Shown here in pieces: positions 32,295 to 40,350 of a stretch of DNA of 64,000 nucleotides. The stretch is taken from contig NZ_RCZD01000012.1 of the NCBI RefSeq assembly GCF_006438725.1, positions 682 through 64,681 on the forward strand. The letters run 5' to 3'. Each line of letters begins with the position of its first letter. The first letter of the stretch is position 1. The notes under the pieces were generated by a model, which saw only the letters and a program-made list of their open reading frames with translations, ran no database searches and was not told the origin of the DNA. Source of the DNA: Ewingella americana. GTDB taxonomy: Bacteria; Pseudomonadota; Gammaproteobacteria; Enterobacterales; Enterobacteriaceae. Made by a program: the position numbers and the translations under genes.

Positions 32295-32954
32295 ATGGAT
32301 ACACAATTTATTGGTTCCGTTATCAATGCCCTGCCGTTAGAAAATATGATTGGCGGCCCGCTGCAGGCCATGATTAAAGCGCAGGTTCAGGCCAGCAAGG
32401 CTTATGCCGATTTCCTGCTTTCCGTCTGTATCAAGGACGGCAAGGCCGAAGCCGTGCAGTTTGATTATGACGAAACGGTGGTTGATCAAGCCGGTGTGAT
32501 TCAGGGGGTGGTCAAAAAAACCATGCGCATTCCTCTGCTGGCGGCCATCACTCACCCGATCATTTGTATCGAAGAAGGGACCATTGATTTCGAACTTGAA
32601 GTCACCCAAAGCGAAGCCAGTTCCAGTACGGACGATGCAGAAGGGTCTTTCGAAGCCACGCTCGGCTGGGGTCCGGTCAAAGTAAAAGTCTCTGGCCGTG
32701 TTTCGCATAAAGCAGAACAAACCCGCAAATCCGATACCCGCGCGAAGTACAGCATCCATACCCAAATCAAACGCCAGCAACCGCCGGAAGCGCTGATGCG
32801 CGTGATTGATTTTCTGACAGATGCTGCCACTAAACCGGCCGTTCTGCCTGCCGAAGCGAAAAAACTGGACGACAAAAAACTCGACGCCTTCCCGGAAACC
32901 TCAACCGCAGGTCCCGGGACGACCCCAGCCAAAGAGCCTGAAAAAGTGAACTGA
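32295..32954 (+). CDS. DUF2589 domain protein, copy 1
   Basis: The 219-residue protein fits the DUF2589 family, whose function is not known to me. It has a helical N terminus (IGSVINALPLENMIGGPLQAMIKAQVQASKAYADFL) in which two amphipathic helices can be read. A beta-rich middle follows, with conserved MRIPLLAAI and a VDFELEV-like strand, and then a C-terminal Lys/Glu/Pro tail. There is no signal peptide or membrane span. A second copy follows behind a strong terminator. It sits at the head of the lysozyme/holin cassette. Confidence 0.75.
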   Translation: MDTQFIGSVINALPLENMIGGPLQAMIKAQVQASKAYADFLLSVCIKDGKAEAVQFDYDETVVDQAGVIQGVVKKTMRIPLLAAITHPIICIEEGTIDFELEVTQSEASSSTDDAEGSFEATLGWGPVKVKVSGRVSHKAEQTRKSDTRAKYSIHTQIKRQQPPEALMRVIDFLTDAATKPAVLPAEAKKLDDKKLDAFPETSTAGPGTTPAKEPEKVN

Positions 32955-32985
32955 GTTATCCCCCTGGTGGCAGGCAATGTAAACC

Positions 32986-33015
32986 GAAGGCCGCGTCTGT
33001 GGCGGCCTTCTTTTT
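32986..33015 (+). terminator. Intrinsic terminator between the two DUF2589 genes
   Basis: GAAGGCCGC (32986-32994) pairs perfectly with GCGGCCTTC (33002-33010) and five T's follow. It ends 12 bp before the next ATG, so copy 1 is probably made from its own transcript and the rest of the cassette depends on readthrough. Confidence 0.88.
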
Positions 33016-33027
33016 CAGGAGTCAGTT

Positions 33028-33633
33028 ATGTCATTGAAAAACTGGTTTGGCGGCGGAAAGCGCCCGCCAGAAGGCCCACCCGATACCCCCTCGGATCCCA
33101 CCTTACCCGATCCTCCACCAGAACCACCGGTGGCCGAGGGCCCGCGGGTTCCTGTCACGCTGGAGGACATTACCCGAGGTATGCAGCTCGCGGCTTCGTC
33201 AGCCAACCAGCTGATTGCGCACCAATATATGCAGGCGCTGGACCCCTTTTTTGAACATATGGACGACGGCAGTCTGATGCCGCGCACTCTGATTATGCAG
33301 CTTGATGAGAAAAATCACTTCGAGCTGCCGCTGGTGGCACTGGCCACACCGCGCGGCCTGATGCTGGAAAAGATGAAAGTGCATCTGACTGTGCGTACCG
33401 ATGGCGTCGAACAGCTGTCGGCTGGCCCAGACAGCGGGCAGGACAATGTCAGCCGTTTTCATGTCAGCCTGTCACCCGCCAGTAAAGACAGTGAAGGCCG
33501 CGACAGCCGCCATGTGGAGATCGAAATGCAGTTCACGGTGCTGGAGCCACCGGAAAGTGTCATGCGCCTGATCGATGAGTACACCAACCGGGTGATCCCA
33601 ATCCCTAACGTTAAGGAGTCAGCAGATGAGTAA
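33028..33633 (+). CDS. DUF2589 domain protein, copy 2
   Basis: The 201-residue protein is a diverged paralogue of the preceding gene. After a Pro/Gly-rich N-terminal stretch (residues 9-40) it has the same helical segment (GMQLAASSANQLIAHQYMQAL), then FELPLVALATPRGL at the place of MRIPLLAAI in copy 1, and the shared end PPESVMRLIDEYTNRVIP (PPEALMRVIDFLTDAATKP in copy 1). The ribosome site CAGGAG lies right after the terminator. It overlaps the lysozyme gene by 8 bp. Function unknown. Confidence 0.75.
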   Translation: MSLKNWFGGGKRPPEGPPDTPSDPTLPDPPPEPPVAEGPRVPVTLEDITRGMQLAASSANQLIAHQYMQALDPFFEHMDDGSLMPRTLIMQLDEKNHFELPLVALATPRGLMLEKMKVHLTVRTDGVEQLSAGPDSGQDNVSRFHVSLSPASKDSEGRDSRHVEIEMQFTVLEPPESVMRLIDEYTNRVIPIPNVKESADE

Positions 33634-34075
33634 TGTCATGTTAACCACCGGCGCGAATGGCCTGGCGCTGATCAAAGATTTCGAAGGCCTGCGATTGGAG
33701 AAGTACCAGGACGTGGTCGGCAAATGGACCATTGGTTACGGCCATTTGATCCTACCGACCGAAAGTTTTCCGCAACCCATCACCGGGGCGCAAGCCGGGG
33801 ATTTGCTGCGTAAGGATCTGGCAGTCAGCGAGGCTGGGGTGAATAAGTGGGTCAGCATGGTGCTGACGCAAAACCAGTTCGATGCACTGGTCTCATTTAC
33901 CTTCAATTTAGGTGTCGGCAACTTACAAAGCTCAACGCTGCTGAAATTACTCAATCAGGGACAGTTGCAGAGCGCCGCCGACCAGTTTTTGCGCTGGAAT
34001 AAAGCCGGTGGCAAAGAGGTCGCCGGGCTGACCCGCCGCAGAATCGCAGAACGTAGCTTATTTTTATTGGCCTGA
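33626..34075 (+). CDS. Phage-type lysozyme (endolysin, GH24)
   Basis: The 149-residue protein is a T4/P22-type lysozyme that cleaves the MurNAc-GlcNAc bond of peptidoglycan. The catalytic Glu-Asp-Thr set is E20 in DFEG, D29 in KYQDV and T35 in WTIGYGH. FNLGVGNLQSSTLLKLLNQG and a GLTRRRIAERSLF end are also typical. No signal peptide is seen, so export would need a holin, and two candidate holins lie downstream. No other phage structural genes are present. Confidence 0.9.
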   Translation: MSNVMLTTGANGLALIKDFEGLRLEKYQDVVGKWTIGYGHLILPTESFPQPITGAQAGDLLRKDLAVSEAGVNKWVSMVLTQNQFDALVSFTFNLGVGNLQSSTLLKLLNQGQLQSAADQFLRWNKAGGKEVAGLTRRRIAERSLFLLA

Positions 34076-34101
34076 ACACGCTCATCATTAAGGATATTGT
34101 C

Positions 34102-34623
34102 ATGAAAAAAACGCCGTTGTCCGATTTGCTCCCTCATCGTATTGCCATCGCGCTGCTTAACAGTGCCCTGCTGGCCTGCGCCCTTTCTCCGGTTTATTCT
34201 GCCAGCGCGGCAGAAAGTATTTCTTGCACCACGGCCGTCAGCGAAGCAAATAAGGCATTGCATCAGCTTGGTGTAAAACCTATTCAACATGAAAAAGAGT
34301 TAGTGCAGTTATTAAAGATACTCAACCGCGATGATGTCTTACCGTCCAGTTATGTCACCACGGCGCAGGCCAAAGAAGCCGGCTGGAGCGGAAAAGATAA
34401 TAGCTCATTATGGAACAGCTGGTCGCTGAATAAGAAATCGATTGGTGGTGACTCGCTTGAAAATAAGGCATTACCAGAAAAATACCGCTGGTACAGCGCC
34501 GATATAGAAGCGGTGCGCGGTAATCGCAGTCCTAAACGCCTGGCATATTCACCCGAAACACAGACGCGTTATTTAACCACCGATCTTTATCATTCCTGGG
34601 TGAAGATCAGCCCCTGCGAATAA
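34102..34623 (+). CDS. Secreted barnase-fold protein with altered catalytic positions
   Basis: The 173-residue protein begins with a long signal peptide (about residues 1-37, ending SASA). Its C-terminal half aligns with barnase: LPSSYVTTAQAKEAGW, the exact KSIGGD, then a WYSADIE segment, NRSPKRLAYS and YLTTDLYHSWVKI. The two substrate-binding arginines (R142 and R146) are kept. The general-base Glu is replaced by S132 and the general-acid His by L162, with E136 and H164 close by. C42 and C172 could form a disulfide. No barstar-like inhibitor gene is adjacent. RNase activity is uncertain. Confidence 0.72.
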   Translation: MKKTPLSDLLPHRIAIALLNSALLACALSPVYSASAAESISCTTAVSEANKALHQLGVKPIQHEKELVQLLKILNRDDVLPSSYVTTAQAKEAGWSGKDNSSLWNSWSLNKKSIGGDSLENKALPEKYRWYSADIEAVRGNRSPKRLAYSPETQTRYLTTDLYHSWVKISPCE

Positions 34624-34725
34624 ATAACCGGTTCACTCTTTTATTTCAATTAAAGCTTGAACGGCGACATTATTTTCGGCGTTCAATACTCCGCCCATCC
34701 TGTTAATGACTTTTGAGGTGTTATT

Positions 34726-35292
34726 ATGTTCCAAAATTATAATCTTCAGCAGCCTGCCGGCAGTAATTCATGCGGTGCTTATGCACTCAGCGCGTTAATT
34801 AATGCCCGTAATTTGGGCAATCCGGCCAATACACCGCTGGGTAATACCACTTACAACGCGGTGATCCACATCCAGAACGGCCTGGCGGGATATCCAGCGG
34901 CGTTTACCAACGCCGCGCCGCTCTCTCTGCCCTCCACGTTGGTCAGCCTCGGTATCCAGAGTGGCTTTAATGATGGCGTGCAGGTGATGGTGACGCCTGA
35001 CTTACCCGGCGCTCTGCTTCCGCTCATTGCTCCGCAGCGGGCGCGAATCGGCAATACCGCCACCGTGATTGACAGTGCAGCTCAGCTTCAGGGAATGGTG
35101 CAAGCCGCCGGTTATTATTTGGCGCTGGTGGCGGGCGGTACACACTGGGTGGCACTCGGTCGTGATGCACACGGATTTTACATGTATGACCCCGCAACCG
35201 GACAGCACGGCATTCCGACCGGTCTGGTGGGAAATGCGCTGACGTTCAATGCGCAAAACTATGTGTTCGCCGGCATTCTGATCTGCTTCTGA
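34726..35292 (+). CDS. Papain-like (C39-type) cysteine peptidase-like protein
   Basis: The 188-residue protein shows a papain-fold arrangement: Q8/Q9 for the oxyanion hole, C16 in SNSCGAYALSALIN, H140 in GGTHWVALG and D155 in YMYDPATG. Such proteins cleave peptides or isopeptides; substrates here are unknown. The C-terminal end is hydrophobic (YVFAGILICF). There is no signal peptide. Standing between a secreted barnase-fold protein and holin-like genes, it may be an effector or cargo, which is inference. It could instead act as a transglutaminase-like enzyme. Confidence 0.6.
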   Translation: MFQNYNLQQPAGSNSCGAYALSALINARNLGNPANTPLGNTTYNAVIHIQNGLAGYPAAFTNAAPLSLPSTLVSLGIQSGFNDGVQVMVTPDLPGALLPLIAPQRARIGNTATVIDSAAQLQGMVQAAGYYLALVAGGTHWVALGRDAHGFYMYDPATGQHGIPTGLVGNALTFNAQNYVFAGILICF

Positions 35293-35313
35293 CAGCATGT
35301 CCCCCGCAATCAG

Positions 35314-35340
35314 ACAGTGCCACGCCCTCCGTGGCACTGT
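35314..35340. repeat. Perfect 11-bp hairpin between the peptidase-like and holin-like genes
   Basis: ACAGTGCCACG (35314-35324) pairs exactly with CGTGGCACTGT (35330-35340) over a 5-base loop. No T run follows. It may be an mRNA-processing or attenuation element. Confidence 0.8.
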
Positions 35341-35361
35341 GTTAAGCCATGAGGAGAGACT

Positions 35362-35823
35362 ATGACAGCCGCGATACTTGACCCCGTCGGTAATTTTTTT
35401 GTCAGCCAGATCCTCGCCGCCTTTGCCGGATTGTTTGGCGGCCTGAGTATTTCGTTTTTCTGGCAGCCCAAAAAGCTTCATCGCCATGGCCGGTTTTCGG
35501 CTGGCTTGATCATTGGCAGCATCAGCGTCGGCGCAACGTCAGCCCTTGGCGGTATTGTCTCCCGCTGGCTGGGGATGAATTTTAACGAAGCCGACACCGC
35601 CATGGGCCTCGGTTATGTCGTCGGTGCTGTCAGCGTTGGAATGATCGCCTGGCTGGCGAATTTCTTTAACCGCCGCGAAGACGACGACATTCTCGAAGTG
35701 GCCGGGGAGCTGAAACGCGTGGCGCGGGGTATGTCGAAACCCCGCGCCGCCACACCACGCGATACCCCGCCGCGCACACGGGCAACCAAAAAATCTGCCG
35801 GAGATAACCGCAATGAACATTGA
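35362..35823 (+). CDS. Holin-like small membrane protein 1
   Basis: The 153-residue protein has about three hydrophobic segments (residues 10-35, 48-70 and 82-100), then a hydrophilic tail rich in Arg, Lys, Pro and Thr. Small size, this topology, the charged C terminus and the neighbouring lysozyme suggest a phage-type holin or pinholin. I cannot assign a named holin family. It starts after GAGGAG and overlaps the next gene by 11 bp. Confidence 0.6.
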   Translation: MTAAILDPVGNFFVSQILAAFAGLFGGLSISFFWQPKKLHRHGRFSAGLIIGSISVGATSALGGIVSRWLGMNFNEADTAMGLGYVVGAVSVGMIAWLANFFNRREDDDILEVAGELKRVARGMSKPRAATPRDTPPRTRATKKSAGDNRNEH

Positions 35824-36154
35824 ATGGTGGGGTTTTTTAGCCCTGACGCTGATTGATATCACCACAGCCCTGATTATCTTTTTCTGCGCACTGAACGAGC
35901 GCATGTTGCTGCTACCAGCCTGGTATAGGATCGGGCTGATCGCCGCCGCTTTTGGTTTCGCCGCTCAGGGCGGGCTGAATCTGCCGTACTTGCTGTTCGA
36001 TATACAGCTTTATGCTCATGCACTGCCGTTCTGGGCGCTGAAAGATGTCGGGATTGCGATGGTGGCCTGCCACTATTTCTGGCAAGTCATCCGAGATAAA
36101 CGAAAATTGGGGACACGCTTGTCACCACGAACCAAGAAAAATGTTCAGAAATAA
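35813..36154 (+). CDS. Holin-like small membrane protein 2
   Basis: The 113-residue protein has three hydrophobic stretches (about residues 5-27, 37-58 and 72-92) and a strongly basic C-terminal tail (RDKRKLGTRLSPRTKKNVQK). It overlaps holin-like protein 1 by 11 bp, so the pair is probably made together, like holin/antiholin or paired holin subunits. This assignment is inference from topology and context. Confidence 0.6.
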   Translation: MNIEWWGFLALTLIDITTALIIFFCALNERMLLLPAWYRIGLIAAAFGFAAQGGLNLPYLLFDIQLYAHALPFWALKDVGIAMVACHYFWQVIRDKRKLGTRLSPRTKKNVQK

Positions 36155-36233
36155 AACGGTGCCACTCGTGTGAAATAACAATAAAGGATCCCTGGAGAAA
36201 TAAAGCAGAACAGAAAGGACTGACTAGTGACGA

Positions 36234-36833
36234 TTATTCATCGAGTGATAACATCATGGCGGCCTGCGTTCTATTTTTCACATTCAGCCGCCGGTAAATG
36301 GATTCAAGATGGGACTTTACCGTTCCTGCACTGATATTTAACAGGCGACTGATCTGCTTATTAGACTCTCCGGCCGCGATCAGTCGCAATATTTCCCTTT
36401 GCCGTTGACTGAGCCGGGTTAATGACTGCTCCTCACCAATATCTTCATAATGCTCATTCGGTACACAGACCATTCCGCAGGATGCCGTTCTTAATACCTG
36501 CCCAATGGTTTCCAGCGATGCATTTTTAGAGACTACCGCAATAGCATGATGTCGCAGGTAAAACTGTAAGGCGCTCTTTTTTACCTTCACCAACATGATC
36601 ACGATCCGAATATTTGGGTGCGACAATGAAATTTCATCCAGTACAGGAACACAGGCTTCATGATCCATTTCACCATCAAGTAAAATCACTGAAATATTAT
36701 TTTCGTCCAGAGCATGCCATATTGCATCTAAGCTATTGACGCCGTTTACACCAATCTCCGGCATTATATTTTTTAGACCCGCCGACATACCCTGAATGAA
36801 AATGGATAGTTGATCAACAATAAGTACATTCAT
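36234..36833 (-). CDS. LuxR/NarL-type response regulator with an atypical receiver
   Basis: The 199-residue protein has an N-terminal receiver-like domain (1-120) and a C-terminal LuxR helix-turn-helix (about 137-199: LSQRQREILRLIAAGESNKQISRLL, then GTVKSHLESIYRRL). D53 in ILLDGE could accept phosphate and K103 is kept. However, only one acidic residue (D7) of the usual pair remains, and the switch Ser/Thr position reads Val. It may work without classical phosphorylation. No sensor kinase is nearby. It converges on the holin cassette and is a candidate regulator of it. Confidence 0.82.
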   Translation of the reverse strand: MNVLIVDQLSIFIQGMSAGLKNIMPEIGVNGVNSLDAIWHALDENNISVILLDGEMDHEACVPVLDEISLSHPNIRIVIMLVKVKKSALQFYLRHHAIAVVSKNASLETIGQVLRTASCGMVCVPNEHYEDIGEEQSLTRLSQRQREILRLIAAGESNKQISRLLNISAGTVKSHLESIYRRLNVKNRTQAAMMLSLDE

Positions 36834-36977
36834 TGTAAAACTCTCCGTTTAAAACTGATTGTGTGCAGTCGCAAAAGGAAATCCTTCGCTTAATGAGTAT
36901 CGCTGTAATAAATAAAAAACGGAGAAGTCATTCGGCATATGACGATTAACAGATAGGCGTTTCAGGCGAGAATGAAA

Positions 36978-37001
36978 ACAAAAAAAGGCACCGAAGTGCC
37001 C
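36978..37001 (-). terminator. Terminator after metE
   Basis: On the minus strand GGCAC-TTCG-GTGCC (36987-37000) is followed by an uninterrupted T run of seven or more bases. Confidence 0.88.
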
Positions 37002-37033
37002 TCATGTAACTGCATCACCACACCCAGTCAGGG

Positions 37034-39310
37034 TCAGATGTTCTCTGCACGCAGACGTTTGGCAGCTTTCACCATGTTTTCCAGCGATTCACGGGTTTCC
37101 GGCCAGCCACGGGTTTTCAGGCCGCAGTCCGGGTTCACCCACAGACGCTCTGCCGGGATACGGTCCGCCGCTTTACGCAACAGGTCTTCGATCCACTCAA
37201 CGCTCGGTACGTTCGGCGAGTGAATGTCATAAACGCCGGGTCCGATTTCGTTCGGGTACTCGAAGTCTTTGAAGGACTCCAGCAGATCCATATCGGAACG
37301 CGAGGTTTCGATGGTGATCACGTCAGCATCCAGCGCGGCAATCGAATCCATGATGTCGTTAAATTCGCAGTAACACATATGGGTGTGGATCTGCGTGTCA
37401 TCTTTGGCAATCGCGGCGTTCAGTTTGAACGCATCCACTGCCCAACGCAGGTACGCATTCCACTCTGACTGGCGCAGCGGCAAGCCTTCGCGCAGTGCCG
37501 GTTCGTCAATCTGGATGATGCCGATGCCGGCTTTTTCCAGATCCTCCACTTCGTCACGCAGCGCCAGCGCAATTTGTTTGGCGATGGTTTCACGGCTGAC
37601 ATCTTCACGCGGGAAGGACCAGCAGAGAATGGTGATAGGTCCTGTCAGCATGCCTTTGACCGGTTTTTCGGTCAGGGACTGTGCGTACTTCGCCCACTCA
37701 ACGGTGATGGCTTCCGGGCGGCTGACGTCGCCGATGATGACCGGTGGTTTGACGCAGCGGGAACCGTAGCTCTGTACCCAACCGTTTTGCGTGAAGACAA
37801 AACCGTCCAGATGCTCACCGAAGTATTCCACCATGTCGTTACGTTCGGCTTCGCCGTGCACCAGGACGTCCAGATCCAGACGTTCCTGTTCTTTGATGGC
37901 CTGACGGATGTGCTCGCTGACGCCGGTGCGGTAGTTTTTACCGTCGAGGCGACCCTGTTTGAAGTCCAGACGCAAGCCACGGATTTCAGTGGTTTGCGGG
38001 AATGAACCGATGGTGGTGGTCGGCCATGCAGGCAGTTTGAAACGGGCACGCTGCGCTTCGGCACGTTGGGTGTAAACGTGCGGGCGCTCGATATCGGCGG
38101 CAGCGATGGCGGCGACACGTTTGCCGACGGCAGCGTTGTTCACGCGGGTCGATTCACGGCGGGCGCGGATAGGTGCGCTGTAGTCCGCCAGTTTCTGCTG
38201 GGCTTCAGGCGTCGGGTTATTCAGCGCCGACGTCAAAAGCGACAGCTCGGCACATTTTTGCAGGGCAAAGGCGAACCAGCTTTTCACTTCGTCATCCAGA
38301 CGGGTTTCAACGCTTAAGTCGATCGGACTGTGCAGCAGTGAACAGGAGCTGCCGATCCAGACGTTACGGCCTTCCACCAGTGGTTTCAGACGGTCGAACC
38401 AGCTGCTCAAATCTGCACGCCAGACGTTACGCCCATTGATCACACCCAGTGAAATCAGCCACTCTTTGGGCAGTGCGTTAATCACCGCTTGCAGGTCATC
38501 GCGACCGGCCACCGCATCAATGTGCAGACCCTGAACCGGTAACTGACGGAGGGTCTCAATGTTGTGACCGACGCTGTCGAAATAGGTGGTCAGCAGCAGT
38601 TTGGTTTTACCCTGTAGCTGCTCGTAAGCCGGTTTGTAGGCATCCAGCCACGCTTGCGGTAATTCCAGCACCAGCGCAGGTTCATCAATCTGCACCCATT
38701 CGATACCGCGTTTTGCCAGTTCGGCCAGCACTTGCTGGTAAACCGGCAGGATGTCGCTGAGCAGGGAAAGACGGTCAAACTGCTCGCCTTTCACTTTGCC
38801 GAGCCACAGGTAAGTCAGCGGACCAAGCAGAACGGGTTTGATTTTGTGACCGAGCGCCAGGGCTTCATCCACTTCGTCCAGCAGTTGGGTCCAGGTCAGT
38901 TTGAACTGCTGCCCCTTCACGAACTCCGGCACCATGTAGTGATAGTTAGTGTTAAACCATTTGGTCATTTCCGCAGCGGCAGCCGGTTTACCGGTCGGTG
39001 CGCGACCACGTCCCAGACGAAACAGGGTATCGAGATCGACAGAACCGTCAGCATTTTGATGGCGGGCTGGCACGTTGCCGAGCAGCAGGCTGGTGGTCAG
39101 TACGTGATCGTACCAGGCGAAATCGCCGACCGGCACCAGATCCACGCCAGCTTCTTCCTGTTGTTTCCAGTGACGGGCGCGCAGTTCGCGGCCAGTTGCC
39201 AACAGCTCTTCCTGCGTGGAATTGCCTGCCCAGTAGCTTTCTTGTGCTTTTTTAAGTTCACGACGCAGACCAACGCGTGGAAAACCCAGAGTGTGATTCA
39301 GTATCGTCAT
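37034..39310 (-). CDS. metE: Cobalamin-independent methionine synthase MetE
   Basis: The 758-residue zinc enzyme transfers a methyl group from 5-methyltetrahydropteroyltri-glutamate to homocysteine, the last step of methionine synthesis. E. coli MetE has 753 residues. The zinc ligands are visible in HMCYCEF (His and Cys), a following Glu in [10 protein letters not shown] and the C-terminal [11 protein letters not shown] (Cys). It is divergent from its activator metR, with a 104-bp shared control region. Confidence 0.97.
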   Translation of the reverse strand: MTILNHTLGFPRVGLRRELKKAQESYWAGNSTQEELLATGRELRARHWKQQEEAGVDLVPVGDFAWYDHVLTTSLLLGNVPARHQNADGSVDLDTLFRLGRGRAPTGKPAAAAEMTKWFNTNYHYMVPEFVKGQQFKLTWTQLLDEVDEALALGHKIKPVLLGPLTYLWLGKVKGEQFDRLSLLSDILPVYQQVLAELAKRGIEWVQIDEPALVLELPQAWLDAYKPAYEQLQGKTKLLLTTYFDSVGHNIETLRQLPVQGLHIDAVAGRDDLQAVINALPKEWLISLGVINGRNVWRADLSSWFDRLKPLVEGRNVWIGSSCSLLHSPIDLSVETRLDDEVKSWFAFALQKCAELSLLTSALNNPTPEAQQKLADYSAPIRARRESTRVNNAAVGKRVAAIAAADIERPHVYTQRAEAQRARFKLPAWPTTTIGSFPQTTEIRGLRLDFKQGRLDGKNYRTGVSEHIRQAIKEQERLDLDVLVHGEAERNDMVEYFGEHLDGFVFTQNGWVQSYGSRCVKPPVIIGDVSRPEAITVEWAKYAQSLTEKPVKGMLTGPITILCWSFPREDVSRETIAKQIALALRDEVEDLEKAGIGIIQIDEPALREGLPLRQSEWNAYLRWAVDAFKLNAAIAKDDTQIHTHMCYCEFNDIMDSIAALDADVITIETSRSDMDLLESFKDFEYPNEIGPGVYDIHSPNVPSVEWIEDLLRKAADRIPAERLWVNPDCGLKTRGWPETRESLENMVKAAKRLRAENI

Positions 39311-39414
39311 CTTTTTAATTCCTGTTTAGCCGTCCAGATGTTTACACATCCATAATCCGCAGGTACTGTATATTCCACAAGCGCAAATTATTCATGTCAC
39401 AGTGAAGGACTCTC
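39311..39414. promoter_or_regulatory. metE/metR divergent control region with a MetJ-box-like site
   Basis: This 104-bp spacer separates divergent metE and metR. AGCCGTCCAGATGT at 39328-39341 resembles two tandem MetJ boxes (AGACGTCT repeats), which would fit SAM-dependent repression. A TTCA-N8-TGAA pair at 39391-39406 overlaps the metR ribosome site and could be chance. Confidence 0.5.
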
Positions 39415-40350
39415 ATGATCGAACTGAAACACCTGCGAACGTTGCAAGCACTGCGCAACACAGGGTCACTGGCTGCTGCCGCTTCGCAGCTTCATCAGAC
39501 ACAATCGGCCCTGTCGCACCAGTTCAGTGACCTTGAGCAACGGCTGGGTTTCAGGTTGTTCGTGCGTAAAAGTCAGCCGCTGCGTTTTACGCCGCAGGGC
39601 GAAATCATGCTGAATCTGGCCGAGCAGGTGCTGCCGCAAATCCAGCGGGCGTTGCAGGCGTGTAATGAACCGCATCAGACTTCATTGCGCATTGCCATCG
39701 AATGCCACAGCTGTATTCAGTGGCTGACGCCCGCGCTGGATAGCTTCCATCAGAACTGGCCTCAGGTGCTGATGGATTTCAAATCTGGCGTGACCTTTGA
39801 TCCGCAACCGGCGCTGCAACAGGGCGAGCTGGATATCGTCTTAACGTCTGACATTCTGCCGCGCAGCGGTTTGCACTATTCACCGATGTTTGATTTTGAA
39901 GTCCGTCTGGTGCTGGCACCGGACCATCCGCTGGCGACCAAACCTGTCATCACGCCGGAAGATCTGAGCACAGAAACGCTGATGATTTATCCGGTGCAGC
40001 GTCAACGTCTGGATATCTGGCGGCATTTCCTGCAACCGGCAGGCGTCAGCCCGTCACTGAAAAGTGTCGATAACACCTTGTTATTAATTCAGATGGTGTC
40101 GGCAAGAATGGGTATTGCGGCATTACCACACTGGGTGGTGGAGAGTTTTGAGCGCCAGGGTTTAGTCGTAACCAAAACCCTGGGCGACGGCTTGTGGAGC
40201 CGTTTGTACGCCGCCGTGAGAGACGGCGAACAGCGTCAGCCGGTGACCGAAGCGTTTATTCGTTCGGCGCGCCAGCACGCGTGCGATCATCTGCCGTTTG
40301 TTCGCGACGCGGCACGACCCAACGCCGGTGCACCCACAGTGAGGACATAA
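39415..40350 (+). CDS. metR: LysR-type activator of methionine genes MetR
   Basis: The 311-residue LysR regulator responds to homocysteine and activates metE and other genes. E. coli MetR has 317 residues and near-identical N-terminal DNA-binding sequence ([18 protein letters not shown]). The effector domain has [14 protein letters not shown] and [11 protein letters not shown]. Its 3' end overlaps the opposing yigM gene by 95 bp. Confidence 0.96.
   Translation: MIELKHLRTLQALRNTGSLAAAASQLHQTQSALSHQFSDLEQRLGFRLFVRKSQPLRFTPQGEIMLNLAEQVLPQIQRALQACNEPHQTSLRIAIECHSCIQWLTPALDSFHQNWPQVLMDFKSGVTFDPQPALQQGELDIVLTSDILPRSGLHYSPMFDFEVRLVLAPDHPLATKPVITPEDLSTETLMIYPVQRQRLDIWRHFLQPAGVSPSLKSVDNTLLLIQMVSARMGIAALPHWVVESFERQGLVVTKTLGDGLWSRLYAAVRDGEQRQPVTEAFIRSARQHACDHLPFVRDAARPNAGAPTVRT

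Noticed and set aside
32295-36154. Reading the lysozyme/holin block as a prophage
   Set aside because: No integrase, terminase, capsid, tail or repressor genes and no attachment repeats were seen; it is a small cassette at most derived from phage.
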